A stretch of DNA of 64,000 bases from Symbiodinium kawagutii (taxonomy: Eukaryota; Sar; Dinophyceae; Suessiales; Symbiodiniaceae), in NCBI GenBank assembly GCA_009767595.1, contig VSDK01001740.1, positions 192,379 to 256,378 on the forward strand, read 5' to 3'. Positions 1-12,800 of the stretch are shown in pieces. How positions within the stretch are numbered: the stretch's first letter is position 1; the number at the start of each line of letters is the position of its first letter. The notes beneath the pieces were generated by a model that made no database searches, was not told where the DNA came from, and saw only the letters and a list, made by a program, of their open reading frames with translations. Made by a program: the position numbers and the translations under genes.

Positions 1-649
1 TTTGTATGGGTTGCTGAACCCAATTGGCCCTTTTCCTTTTCCTTGTTGTCCGTAGCTGTGCTGTTGTTGGAATGGATTGCCATAGCCTTTGCCCTTGTTG
101 CTGTACTTGCCTTTGCTCTTTCCTTTGTTGTTGTACTTGCCTTTTCCTTTGTTGCTCTTTCCTTTGCTGTACTTTCCTTTGGTGATTGCTCCTATATCCA
201 TACCTGTTGCTGCTCCTCCAAGGTATGCTGCGTTGGCTGCCGTGTTGGTCTGTGTGGTCTGCTGCTGTTGCTGTAGTCGTTGGAATGCTGTTGCTGACTT
301 GTGGTAGTCCATGATTGTTGAGCGGATTTCCGCGTACGTTGATGTGGTGCTTACGTTGAGGTAGAGATGTTGCTGTAGTGGTCCTGCTGTCTCATTCATG
401 AGCACGGCGATCTTGACGTTGTCTGGTAGTTGTGTTGCATTGTCCCTCTCGTACCTGTTGAGCTCGAACTCCCAGTTGGCGAAGGACTCCTCAAAGTTGT
501 TGGGGATCTTGGACTCCCATGTATGCTGTGAATTTGTATTGCCATTCTTCAAAGGTGTTGTAGCTTCCATCATATGTTGGTGGTCGAAGTTTGAGTCGGT
601 GTGTTGCTGCAAGCTGACCTATGTTGTCCAGGTCATCTGCTTCTGCCAT
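1..649 (-). pseudogene. Retrotransposon gag fragment, frameshifted, cut by the window edge
   Basis: Minus strand. From ATG at 649 one frame reads MAEADDLDNIGQLAATHRLK and RPPTYDGSYNTFEEWQYKF, then hits TGA at 491-493. A second frame takes over at 489 with ESFANWEFELNRYERDN, LYLNVSTTSTYAEIRSTIMD and a tail rich in KGK and GKY. The YDG...FEEW...F, NWEFELNRYE and basic low-complexity tail are as in gag proteins of LTR retrotransposons from dinoflagellates. The frame change near 490 and the short spacing suggest an internal deletion. Bases 650-960 have possible upstream gag-like sequence in broken frames. No LTR was identified. Confidence 0.7.
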
Positions 650-981
650 TGTTGCTGGTGGATGTTGCTGTAAGTAGTTGTTGATCCTGTTGCTGCAGGA
701 TCTGTTGCAGGGTGACCGGAGTCAGAGCCTGTTGCCGGTAGAATGTTGTTGTTGCGCAGTGGTGTTCAGTTGTTGCTGGAGATGCCCTGTTGGCAGAGCT
801 CCGCTACCATGTGAAATCCTGGTTGGATCCAGGTGTTGGGGTGTCGACTTGTTGAGCACCTTTTGTCTGAGCGCACGTTGCGATGTGCTGTTGGGCACGG
901 CTCAAGGCCTGTGTTGAGCCGAAGGCCATGTTGCCATATGACATGTACATGTTGGTGTAAGAAACATGTTTGTCTCTTAAC

Positions 982-1015
982 ATAACCAACCAACCAACCA
1001 ACCAACCAACCAACC
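982..1015. repeat. AACC tetranucleotide microsatellite
   Basis: About eight perfect AACC units between the gag remnant and FN3-array exon 50. Confidence 0.9.
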
Positions 1016-1080
1016 GCAACCCTTAACCCACCCTGGACCACCCACCCACGCCACGTTTCACCCACGTTTCGAGGCGTCAC

Positions 1081-1177
1081 CGGCCAGGCGGCCCCGTGCC
1101 CTGCGCATCCTGCGCCAGGTACACGCGGAAGCCCTGGAGCTCCGGCAGTGCGGCAGGCAGCTGCCAGGTGATGGGGC
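1081..1177 (-). CDS. FN3-array exon 50 (PITWQLP to FRVYLAQDAQG)
   Basis: Reads PITWQLPAALPELQGF then RVYLAQDAQGTGPPG. AG|G acceptor, GT donor. It is the last exon seen; the gene continues beyond the left edge. Confidence 0.9.
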
Positions 1178-2061
1178 CTTAGCGACGTGTCCGAGATGCG
1201 CTGCTCATGTGACAGATGACATAGGGGGATATGTTGCATTATAATGAGACTATAGGGGATTGTAATGATTATGTTGATCTATAGGGGATTATAATGAGCT
1301 TGTAGGGAATAGATGGATAGATTATAGATGGATTATAATAATCCATAAGAGGTGGATATTATAATGATAATCATTAACATATAGAAGTTATATGATAACA
1401 ATCATAGGGGATTCTGATAGGGGATTATATGTTAAGGGGAATATGTTGGTTATTGATGGTTGATGATAGATGGATAGATCCCTATGTGGATCAAGGATTC
1501 TAATGTAGGGATAGATTATAATTATAATTGATTATGAGATAGCAGTTATATGATAACAATCATAGGGGGATAATCATAGGGGGTTGTGTTGCATCATAAT
1601 GAGATTATAGGGAATCATAATGATTATGTTGATCTTTAGGGATTATGATGATATTATAGGGGATAAATTGAAATGATAATTGTTATAGGGGAGATGTGAT
1701 GATCATGACTGAATGATACGGAAGTGTAACTATACAAGGGACTGTAAGGATAGGGGATTACAATGACATTGTAGGGGATAGATTATGATTTATAATTGAT
1801 TCTAATTAGCGCATTGTAATCGTAATGACATAATGATAGGGGATTATACTGATAATTGTTATAGGGGATTATAGATAATGATAATTGATTCACGATTGTA
1901 GTGATAATTTTAGATAATGTGTCATATGATAATGACTATTGATATAATGATTGTAGGGGGATTATAATGGTAGGGGAAACGCAGGGGATAGATTCGAGGG
2001 GATTATAATGATGATAATTGATTGAAAGATCTCTATTAGGGGATTGTAATGATCTATGGGG

Positions 2062-2117
<56 letters not shown>

Positions 2118-3767
2118 CAGACAAACAGGCAGATAAATAGATAGATAGATATATAAGTAGATAGAGATAGAAATATGTTCAGAGTTCATTGTGTATATGT
2201 ATGTTTTAGATGCAAATACCAGTACATCAATAGATGACAGAATATGACGTGTACTAATTTGTGTGATTTCATGTGGTTGTTTGCTTACTTGTCCCATACT
2301 AGCCAGTATAGACCATCATCCTAAGCCCATATGATCAACCATCATTAACCGATACCGTTATCATGTCAACCCCATATCAACCCATATGATACCCATATGA
2401 AAACCTATAACTAGCATCAGCACCTCTGGCACCCCCTGGGCACTCCGACCACCAATCTCATCCACATCCGCATCCTGATCGGTGAAGGACAAGGCTGTCA
2501 CACTGGCAAAGTTGTCGTAGAACTCGACCTAGAAGCGCAGTTGCCCGCCCTTGCATTGGCATGACATGAGGGGGGAGCGAAAGAGTAGTGCCGAAGCAAA
2601 CACAAGGCCAGGATTGCTACCACATATTTCTCCCTGCAGGTGTAGAATGGTATAGACCTCCTGCCCCTTTTGATCAGGATACTTCTTCTACAGGTGTATC
2701 ACATGTGTGCCCAATAAATGCATCAATATGTCCTTGTAATTTCGGTACACTGCAAGCGTCCACCACTATCAATATCGACTCTTCCATACTCTTGCTGACC
2801 TTTTTGACCACGGCCAACCATTAGCCCTCATGAATTCTTGTGAACCATCGATAGTCAGCATTATGTGGCATTTTCAACCATGAAAATTAATGAATCAACT
2901 ATCAACTGCAATAAATGATCGATCAATCATGAACCACTATGAATCATAATCCTATCATCAACTAGAAACTACGAGGAACCATTAGTTGCTTGATGGCACC
3001 ACCATCGTTAATCACCGCCCTAAAAGCCGCTCCGCTGCCAGCCCAGTTGCTGCATAGGGCGTGGTAGCCAGGGCCAAGCTGGACTCTGCGAAGACGTTGA
3101 TGTGGGTGAACCTGAGTACCAGCTTCCACTCGTTGGTTTCTGATGGTTGACAAGTGGTGAACTGATGGTGAAGTGGTGGTTCATGATAATGGTTAACAAA
3201 TGGTTTGTGAATGCATGATTGATGGTTCAGAAGTTGTTGCTTAATCATTGTTGCTGGTTGATAGTGAACAATGGTGATGTAATCCCAGCCACACTGAGCC
3301 AGCAGCTCCACAGTCGAACCAACCCATGCAGGTCTAACTTGTCATCAGTTCTCGACGACAATGGTAACGTAGGGAATCATAGGGATATGCTGCCGTGAAT
3401 GACTATCCCGATGAATGGCAGGGGAGTCATATATGAATGGCAGTGGGATCCGTTTCTCACTTGGAGGTTCAGGCAGAAGTAAGTACTGTCGAAGCAGCAA
3501 GGCTCTAGTTGGTCCATGCTGAGATTCCCAATGCATGAATGACAAAGCTCGCCTATGTGTGCGATTGAGTCACTTGTGCATAGATGCGAATTGTCTCGTA
3601 GGCCCATCACACTTTGCAATAAACTCAACAGCACAGGGTTTAAGTTGGCAAACTATGGTAATGGTCCATCACCAGTCAGATTGCAGATCTAGCAGCAAAC
3701 AACACCGACAATGACGACAGCAACAAGAGCCACCACCACAACAACAACAACAACAACAACAAAAAGA

Positions 3768-3803
<36 letters not shown>

Positions 3804-6800
3804 CACCACATCAATGACAATGACGGCAGCAACACCAACAACAGAACCACCACAACCAGAACCACAACTGACTCCTGACCACCAACGGCCAACCGCAAGC
3901 CACAAGTGCAGCGCAAGCAGCGTCTGGATGGGCGTCTCTGCTGGAATGTGGAAGCTGTTGGCCAGGGGCCCTGTGGCGTAACCCAGCAACGACCTGCGCG
4001 TTGAGCGTCCGCAGGTTGCAATGGACGTTGATCAAATCCAATATGCATACGGTATATAACCATCCTGCTGCATATCTGAATGTCAGGTATTGAAAACATT
4101 TACCTGTTGGGGATGGTCTAGTTTGAATGTATGTGTGTGTGTATATGGGTGTTTTTTCTGTACAGTTAAATGTGTAGTGGTCCTCATTATCCTTGACAGC
4201 CATCTATGCCCCTATGAAACATATTAATCATTGCAGTGGGTACTGAAGGAATCAGTACATTTGTGAACGCGCTTGATGCCATTATCTTTGAATTAATTCT
4301 CTTTTTAAACTTTATCTTTCCAATGTGTGTTTTAATGTTTCAAATTTTCTATTTGAATTTCATTGATGAAAAATCAAAGCTAGATTAAAACTGATCCCCT
4401 GTAATCATTGTTAACATGTCATGTAATTAAGTCAGTACTCATCCCAGCAATTTACAAGTATCTTAACAATTCCGGTGATTTATCTATGTCTGGTCAGTCA
4501 ATGTAATAAATTCATTACTAATCCCAGCAATTTTCAAGCATCCTGAAGGGCTGGTAGCTTCAAAGGGTTTGCAGTGCTCTTCACCCACTGCCGGCTCTTG
4601 CTAAAGTTTCTGGCCTGTTGGTTCCAATTGTGTCCTCTGCCAAAAAGACGGCATATCCTGGGCATCGTGACCGTCATGACCATGGAAACGTTGGAGGCAA
4701 AAGGGGTCACTATGATGCGGTGAGTCATGGTGAAAAATACTGGTGTCAATCATGGAAAGCAAGAGTGACAATTCAAATCGAAAGTGAAGGTCTCAATTGT
4801 GATCGATATTTGCTGATGGCGCGATTCATGGTTCTTAGTCATGAGCTGCTACCGATGGCCAACGTCAGGCACTGCTGCACGCTCCAAACTGCGATTGAAA
4901 ACCGCTAATCCACCCAGAACCATCCTTAAAGACATGATAAATCAAAGATCATGGGCTAAAACCACGGTGAAGCCATCATTCACCATGGTAAAACCATGGT
5001 TTCACCATGGTTTAGCCATGATTTCACCATGGTTTCACCACGGCTTCACCACGGCTTCACCCAACCCCCCACCGTGGCTGGCTGCCCTCCAAGGCTCGGA
5101 TCACTTCCGCCACGTCGCCCGCCACGCGCCACTGCACCAGGCCGCCCAATTCGCCTTCGTCCAGGTCCTGCGCGGTTGGGGAATGCATGGGAAATCGATG
5201 GGTGGTTGACCGATGGATTAGTAGATGGTTAACAAATAGATGGTTAACAAATAGATGGTTTACAAATAGATGGCTGGATTAACATCCGGTAACTGGTTAA
5301 CAGTAACTGGATTACAAATAGATGGCTAACTGGTTAACCATCCGGAACTGATTCAATTCATTAGTTATAGATTGATGGATTGATGGAGTAATGGATGGTT
5401 ACCAAGAAATGGCTAACAATACTAATAGATTAATATTAATAGGAAATCTTCACCAATAAGTTAACTGATGGATTGAGTTATCAATTGGTTAACCATCTAT
5501 TGGTTGATTAATAGATTAACCAACCAGTTCACTGGTTATAGATTGATGGATTAATAGATGGTTGGTTCACTGATGGTTACCAACCATTGATTAAACAATA
5601 GATTCTAGGAATAGCCACTATCAGTATAACTAATCACTGGTTAACAATTGGTTATCAATATCAAGGGGTTCTTCTAGTAATATAAACCAATAGGTGAATC
5701 AATGGTTGGATAACCAATGGTTAACCAATATAGGTCTTTTGCAATTCAATTCTGGTCAACAATGGTTGGTTAAACAATAGCTTAATAGATGCTTACCAAT
5801 AGATGGTTAACAATATTGATAGGGAATCTTCACCATGAACCAAAAGGATGATTGGTTACTAACTTGGGGAATTTTCACCATTAACCAATAGATGGTTGGG
5901 TGTTGGTTAATATGTTGATGTGGTGGTTGATGGTGGTTAGGACATTGATTACCTAGTGGTTGAAATGCTTACCTCATTGGTTGCTAATGGTTAGGAATGA
6001 TTGTGAATGTGGCGAATGATGGTTAATACTAGGTAAAAATAGTAAATTATGGCGAATATATGGTTATGACATTGGTTGCCTAGTGGTTGAACATAGGTGA
6101 ATAATGCTTCATGATGGTTGATGCTGGTGAATCTATGGTGGTCAATGGCACTTCTGATATTGGCTAATTAATGATGGTTAAGAGATGGTTTTGTGATGAT
6201 TGCCTAGTGGTTAGTAATGGCTACCAACTATGGTAAGGCTACCACTTGGTTAACATATTTGTCCATCATTCACACTTCGTAGGAATGGTGCACCAAAGAT
6301 GTACAAGGCGATGCTTAGCATTGGTTACCTAACGGTTCAACTATCTACCATTGGGTGCACCGCTCCTGGCGGCTCCTGGCACCGCTCCCCCTTTTAAGGG
6401 AGATATGGCCAGCTCCTTCCCAAGCACCAGCTAGTGATAATGGCGAGTGATGGTTCAGTGATGGTTCATGATGGTGAATCAATGGTTTAGTGATGGTTTT
6501 ATAGCCATGGTCGATACTGATGGTTCACAGTGGTTACTAGTGACAGTCTTGTGATGGTTTGATGGTTGCTTAATCAGCGGTTTATATGGTTTCATGCTGG
6601 TTTGAGAATGGTTTGCAATGGTCTGTACTTATGGCCAATTGTGATTCGTAATGGTCTGGTGATGGTCTATTGCTATTAAATGATGGCTAGGAATGATCAA
6701 TGTATAATGCTGGATGATGCTGGAGGGTGAATAATGATCACTCTACAATCATTAACATTCGTTCACCCCGAACCACTGTTAATCATCAGTATCAACTATC

Positions 6801-9800
6801 TAACGATCAATATAACCACCGCTAAAACCATTATTAGCCGTCAGTGAACCATTGATTCTCCAACCATTAGACACTAACCAGTGACTGACCATTGATGTGG
6901 CCACTGGTTGAGAAGTATTAGCCCATTTGCCTTGACCAACCCCCAGGCAATCCTTGACAAACCATTCACCAACTATTCGCCAAGCGCTTCCCAACCATCA
7001 CCCACCATGGTCACCATCCCTTAAGCACCAACCACCATGGCCACCATGGTCACCGCAGCATAGGTCTCCTGGTCCACGAAGCTCACATTGGACACCAAAC
7101 CGTCTGCATCTTCCAACTTGACAAAGGCTGGGGTGGTCATCTCCGCCAACGAAGACCTGTCCCAGGGTAGTCCAATGGCTGGGCATTGTGGATGGTTCAT
7201 GGTGGATGATTTATGGTGGATGGGTCAGGGTAACGCTTGGGTAATGGTTGATTTCATGGTTGGTTACATGATTGACGGTGATTGATACTGATCGAAGATA
7301 ACTGAACTGATAATTAATCTAGCCAATGGTGATTGATAGTGGTGAATAACAGTTGACTATCATTAATATTGGTGAAATAATGGTTCATAGTGGTTGGTGG
7401 TTGATGATTAATGATGGGTAGTGAGTATTATAATGGCCAATGATGGTATGCGAACCCTCTGGTAGAAACTGACCTTGCATTTGCCGAAAAATCCGAGAGA
7501 CCTTTAGATGATTTATTCATTAGTACTTGTGACTTCCAGGTAGCCAGATTCATCAAAGTGGACGCAAGGGGTACAGGATAGCAAAGCGTAGCTGGAAGCA
7601 AAAAACTGTGAAGCTGGCTAAGGCGTTGACAAGAGCAAAAAAAACGAAGCAGCAAACAAATTGAAGTTGAGACTTCGGTGACTGGAAAACAAAATCCCAA
7701 GAGGGTGAAAGCAGGTGGTTACCACATCGGGGTTCCCAGCAGTTTGCGCCATCCTTCATGGTAGAGCATCCATGGGTTTTGTTGAATCGGAGCGGATCCA
7801 TCCAACAGAGCGGATGTCACCTGGACATGAGGGTACAGCTGTGGTGCTTTCTCAAAATGTGGCTACCCCCCCAAGCATCCAAGTTTAATCACTTCTCTTC
7901 TTGCGGTCTCGGCCACCCCCCAGCTGCGGCAAAAGGGCAACCGGTCTGAAGGATCAAAGGAGTGACCTGAAAATACCATCTATGACTTTGGGGGTCCCTA
8001 CTGTGAGAAACCACCATTTACACATGGCTTATATCCATGGCTACTAACCATTAATTTATATACCGGGATATTCCCATGGTAAATCACCTGATAGGATAGC
8101 TTATAACCACCATAACCATGGCTACTTGGATGATCATCCCATCTAACATATAACTGGTTAGTAACCATGGTTAGTAACTACCCTAAGTGGGTTATACCAT
8201 TGATAAATAGCTTTCTAACCATGGCTACTAACCACGGCTACGAACTTTCCATGATCCATGTAGGGAGCGGCCACACTGCTGCGCCTGCTGTAGACCAAGA
8301 GATACTCATGGGGCACTTGAGGAGTCTCGGGCGGAATGTCCTGCCCAAACAAATGGTGAAGAACTTGGGGGAATCGTGATCAATCATTTTTTGAAGACTC
8401 TGTTCTCAAATGAAATTATTGAAGACTAGTAAATACTGACTAGAATCATTGAAAGCCATGTTCAATCAGAGTTCATATATTGAAGAATCATGATAATGTT
8501 GCTATTGATAATGTCACTTGGATTCTGAATCATCTTGGGTTAGTGATTCAGCATCCAATAAGAATAAATGATCAATCATAGTAGGTCAGTAATCATGCTT
8601 GTTTACTTGACTAACAACAATGATAACCAACATCCATCATCGACAATCCATATCATGAATCATCTGTCTAGAATGGTTGATAATGGCTGCGAACAGCTCA
8701 TAATTGTGAATCATTATCAATAGCTCCTTATCATTAATATTGGCCAGCAACAGCTCATTCATAATGGCAAATCCTGGTTGATGAACCGATACTGGTTGAT
8801 GGCCAACAACTGATCAATAACGGCCAACGGTCAATAGCAACCATCAATGGTTGATAAACAAAACAATAGGGATGGTTTATCATCATCAAAAATCATCAAT
8901 GTTTTGATAATTCATGTTTTGTTGATGCAAATGCATGGTTCATAATAGACAAGAAGGCAGGAGCATGAATCATCAAAAATATTCAACAACTGACATGGGA
9001 TAGTTTATGCTGTACTCTGGCCTGTTGAAAACTTGGAAAAATTAAGTATAATTTCAACGATGTATGTATAATTTTGCTGGAAACTATTCAGAACAGAAAA
9101 ACAATTGTGCAAGATTTCAGGATATTTCACAGTGGTTCACGAGCACAATTCTGTACACGCGTCGCCATCTCTTCGCCGCCCGAACTGAAGCTGAAACAAG
9201 AACACAGCTGTCCACACCACAAGCTTGTGGAAAATTGGCTGGGAAGTGGATCTTCCCTTCAAATTGTGTGGATGATCCACTGAACCTGAAAATTGAAGGG
9301 AAAAAAATTGAGTGTGGATCATGAAGTGGATCCTCCCTTCAAACTAGGCCGGCAACCAGTGACATCTCAGGCGCTGATCCGCCGCCCCTCCCCCGGCTCT
9401 CCAGCTTGTTGGTGCCGAAGGGTACCACACCCAACTCCGAACGTCCCAGCCCAGCTGAGCCCTGGCGCTAGGCCGCGCCGTTCATGGGCAGGGCAGGGAT
9501 TCGGTGCGGCTGGGATGTGGCGGGTCAAGGCTTCAACCAACCAACGAATGGTTAATGATTGATAATGGGAGATAACAACCAACAAAGATAGGGGATATAC
9601 CAGCTGAATCCAGCTATATATGGCTATGGGTCAATATTAACCAACCAACTAATGGTAAACTGACTAGCTGGTCAATGGTTAATAATAGGGTATGAAAAGT
9701 AACAACAGTAGGGCATATACCAATTATATATGGCGAGCTGGGTCAAGCAGTTAACCAGCAATAGTGGGGGATAAGTTCACCAACAAACTATAGGGAGAAC

Positions 9801-12800
9801 AGCCTGGTTAATGATAGGGGAACCAGGGGGACTAAGGGTTTCGACCCACTGCCATGTGCTAAAAATGATAAATCATAGTGGGAAGGAATATTTTCATGAT
9901 GGTTACTTGATGGTTTGCAGTGGCGATTTGATATGGTCAATTCATGGTTTATTTATGGTTCATGGTGATTGATTAATGGTAGCGGCTGATAGTGGTCCAT
10001 CACCAGGGGTTGATGCTAGTACTGGTGCATACTGCATTGTTGATGGATTTGCAATGGTGGAATATAGTTGGTAACTTCCGTGTCTAATTCCTACCCCTTA
10101 CTATACATCCCCCTGACAGATTTAAGGTTCATCGTAAACCTTGAAGCATCGGTCCGATGAATGACTGGACCTAGGGTAGGCAGTCCAGCTGACTGTCGCC
10201 CTTGCCCCAGCCTCAGCAAAGAAGACGTTGTAGCTCAAGACCAGCGATGTGTCCGCCGGTGGATCCCAGATCGCGATTCCTGCGCTGCCCGGTGCCATCC
10301 ACATCTGCGAATGGCTTATGAGAGTGGAAAATGATGCTGGGTGAAGGGCTGATTGCTGATGATTTGCTGGTGAAGCTGCTTAACAATCAGATTTTGGAAC
10401 AATAAGCAGTAGGTTAGATAAACGACCCTGCTTAATACTATGCTTCACAAGCTGCGTGATTAAGATTGGTGTTGCTGTGAAACACTAGATGGCTCATAAC
10501 AAACTATATGAGATTGGCGACATTGGAAACTAGCTATTGATGCTAGTATTCAGTTGGATGAGGACCATCATTCGATGATTCGGCATAACCATAATCTACA
10601 ATTAACTCAAATGGATTCAAATGGTGGTTTCTCAAGCCACGGGGGACCCTCCAAAGCTGCGGTTGGCTTATTTCTGTAAATGTCCATCAAATACCATTAA
10701 TGATGTGGATGATTGGGGGGTACCCCTAGTTTGAGAAACCACCACATTGGTCTTATTGTCGGTTATTATCCCTTGCAATCAAGCATTAGAACCCCCCATA
10801 GAACCATTATTCCACATGGATCCCCTAACCACTCATGCAGAAAATTCACGACCAAGACAAGATTCCAAGAAGCCGTTCACGCAAACACAACCGGACCATT
10901 CGTGCAAGGCGCTTCAAACGCAGCTGCAGGTACTGAACGAGGCACCCTGATGAACGAAAACCATGGCGGGCGCCCGCCCNNNNNNNNNNNNNNNNNNNNN
11001 NNNNNNNNNNNCGAGAAGAGGAACCCCGGGGCCGCGCCCCCGCCATATGGTTAGGGGCCTTTCCCGGTGCATGAACGCCAACCGTGCCCCTCTGCCTGAC
11101 ATGGATCAACGAGTACCCTCCAAATCAGGAGTTGATGTGCTGGGTCCTTCGTGTGGGAGTTTCCTTTCAATGCTGCTGTTGGGAGTTGCACCGCGTCACA
11201 ATCATCATCCGAGCATTGAGAGGGACCATGTTGCGTGGATCTGTCCCCGTGACCACTGGTTGTGGTCCTGGCTGCTGTTGTTGCCTTTCTTGCTGTTGCT
11301 AATGCGGTTGATGTTGTTGTTGCCGCTGTTGTGCCAGCAGGTGCTATGGTGGTGGGGTTGCTATGGTTGTTACTGTTCCTGCTTCCCATCTAGTGATCCT
11401 TACTGATTGGCTCCGGGTCCCCTGTAATTTAGCTGTTCACATCCCAAAGCCATGACGAGCTACTTCACTACTTCCCATACTTTTGATTGTTTATAGTGAC
11501 CTATTATGGTTGCTAGATGCATGGCCATATAGCTGGTATATCAACTATCTTATTCTTATCCCTTCTTTCATATCAACCATATTCATATATTTTAAGTCAA
11601 CATTCTTATCATAGCTGGTGAATATGGCTAACTACATCTAACAACCATATCAACTATTGCTGTTGAATTGGCATATCAACTATTATAGGTGGTGATTATA
11701 CCTATTATTGTCGGTTGTTAACTCCTATCATTAATCATTAACCATTGGTTGGTTGGTTGGTCAACGATTTAATCTTCACCAGCTAGTTTCCCAGCCATAA
11801 TCACAAGCCATGATATTGTCAACGATTTAACATCAAACATCAACTATTGCTGGTGAATTGGCATATCAGCTACTATAGCTGGTGAATAAAAACCTGGTGA
11901 ATTGGCATATCAACTAACATCAACCATCTTCACCAGCCACCCAGAGGGCCAGCTCTCCCTGACAGCGGCGGCTCCTCCGAGCTCCCCCAGGTCCAGGTCT
12001 TGCCCGATGTACGTGAGATTTCCCACGATGCCTGCAGCTGGGACAGGTACCACGGACCCAACGGGACCCAACGGTGCCAAGTTTAAGGGAATGAAGCAGC
12101 AAGACTTGATGAGAAAATGGTTGGTTGAATGGTTGGTTAGTGGTTGGTTGATGCTTACCACAAATGTTGATTAATGAAAGGTCTGTTTAGGGTGATGAAG
12201 CACAGCAAAACGAGGAATACTTAATTATAGATGCAATGGCATTCGAGGAAGTAGAGATACGAAACCAGCCATGGTCTGCATGAGCAATGAATGTATTTTG
12301 AACAATATAGGTAACCGCCCTCATTGCCAAGGTGTTACTTCCCACAACCCCCGTTGTATATTTGGGTTTGCTACGGGAGTCATCAGGGACATATGAATAC
12401 CCCTGGCTCCAACCAGCTCCCTCGCAAGCACCAGCTAGTCACTCAGATATCAATCAAAACTGAGCGTCACTTCCCAAACAGTCGTGCAATCAATGGGAGG
12501 CTCCCGCAACTCCAGGCATTGGCTGATGCTCCCAATTCTCTTGGTGAAGCTCGGTGATGTTGCCAAACAGAAAAAAATTATACACTCTTGCAAGATCAAG
12601 TATAATGATTTTCTGTTTGCAATCATATGACTTGACCAGTATATGGTCAAGTAAAATCATATACTCACCACAAAGACTTGGACCATCATTATATGATGGT
12701 ATCCCCAGGTGCTTGCCCATCTGGCTCTTCTTCCCTCACCCTGACCGCTGCCCCGGTGCTGTTTGTGTCATAAAAGCTGAAGACCACCGGTGTCGTTTGC

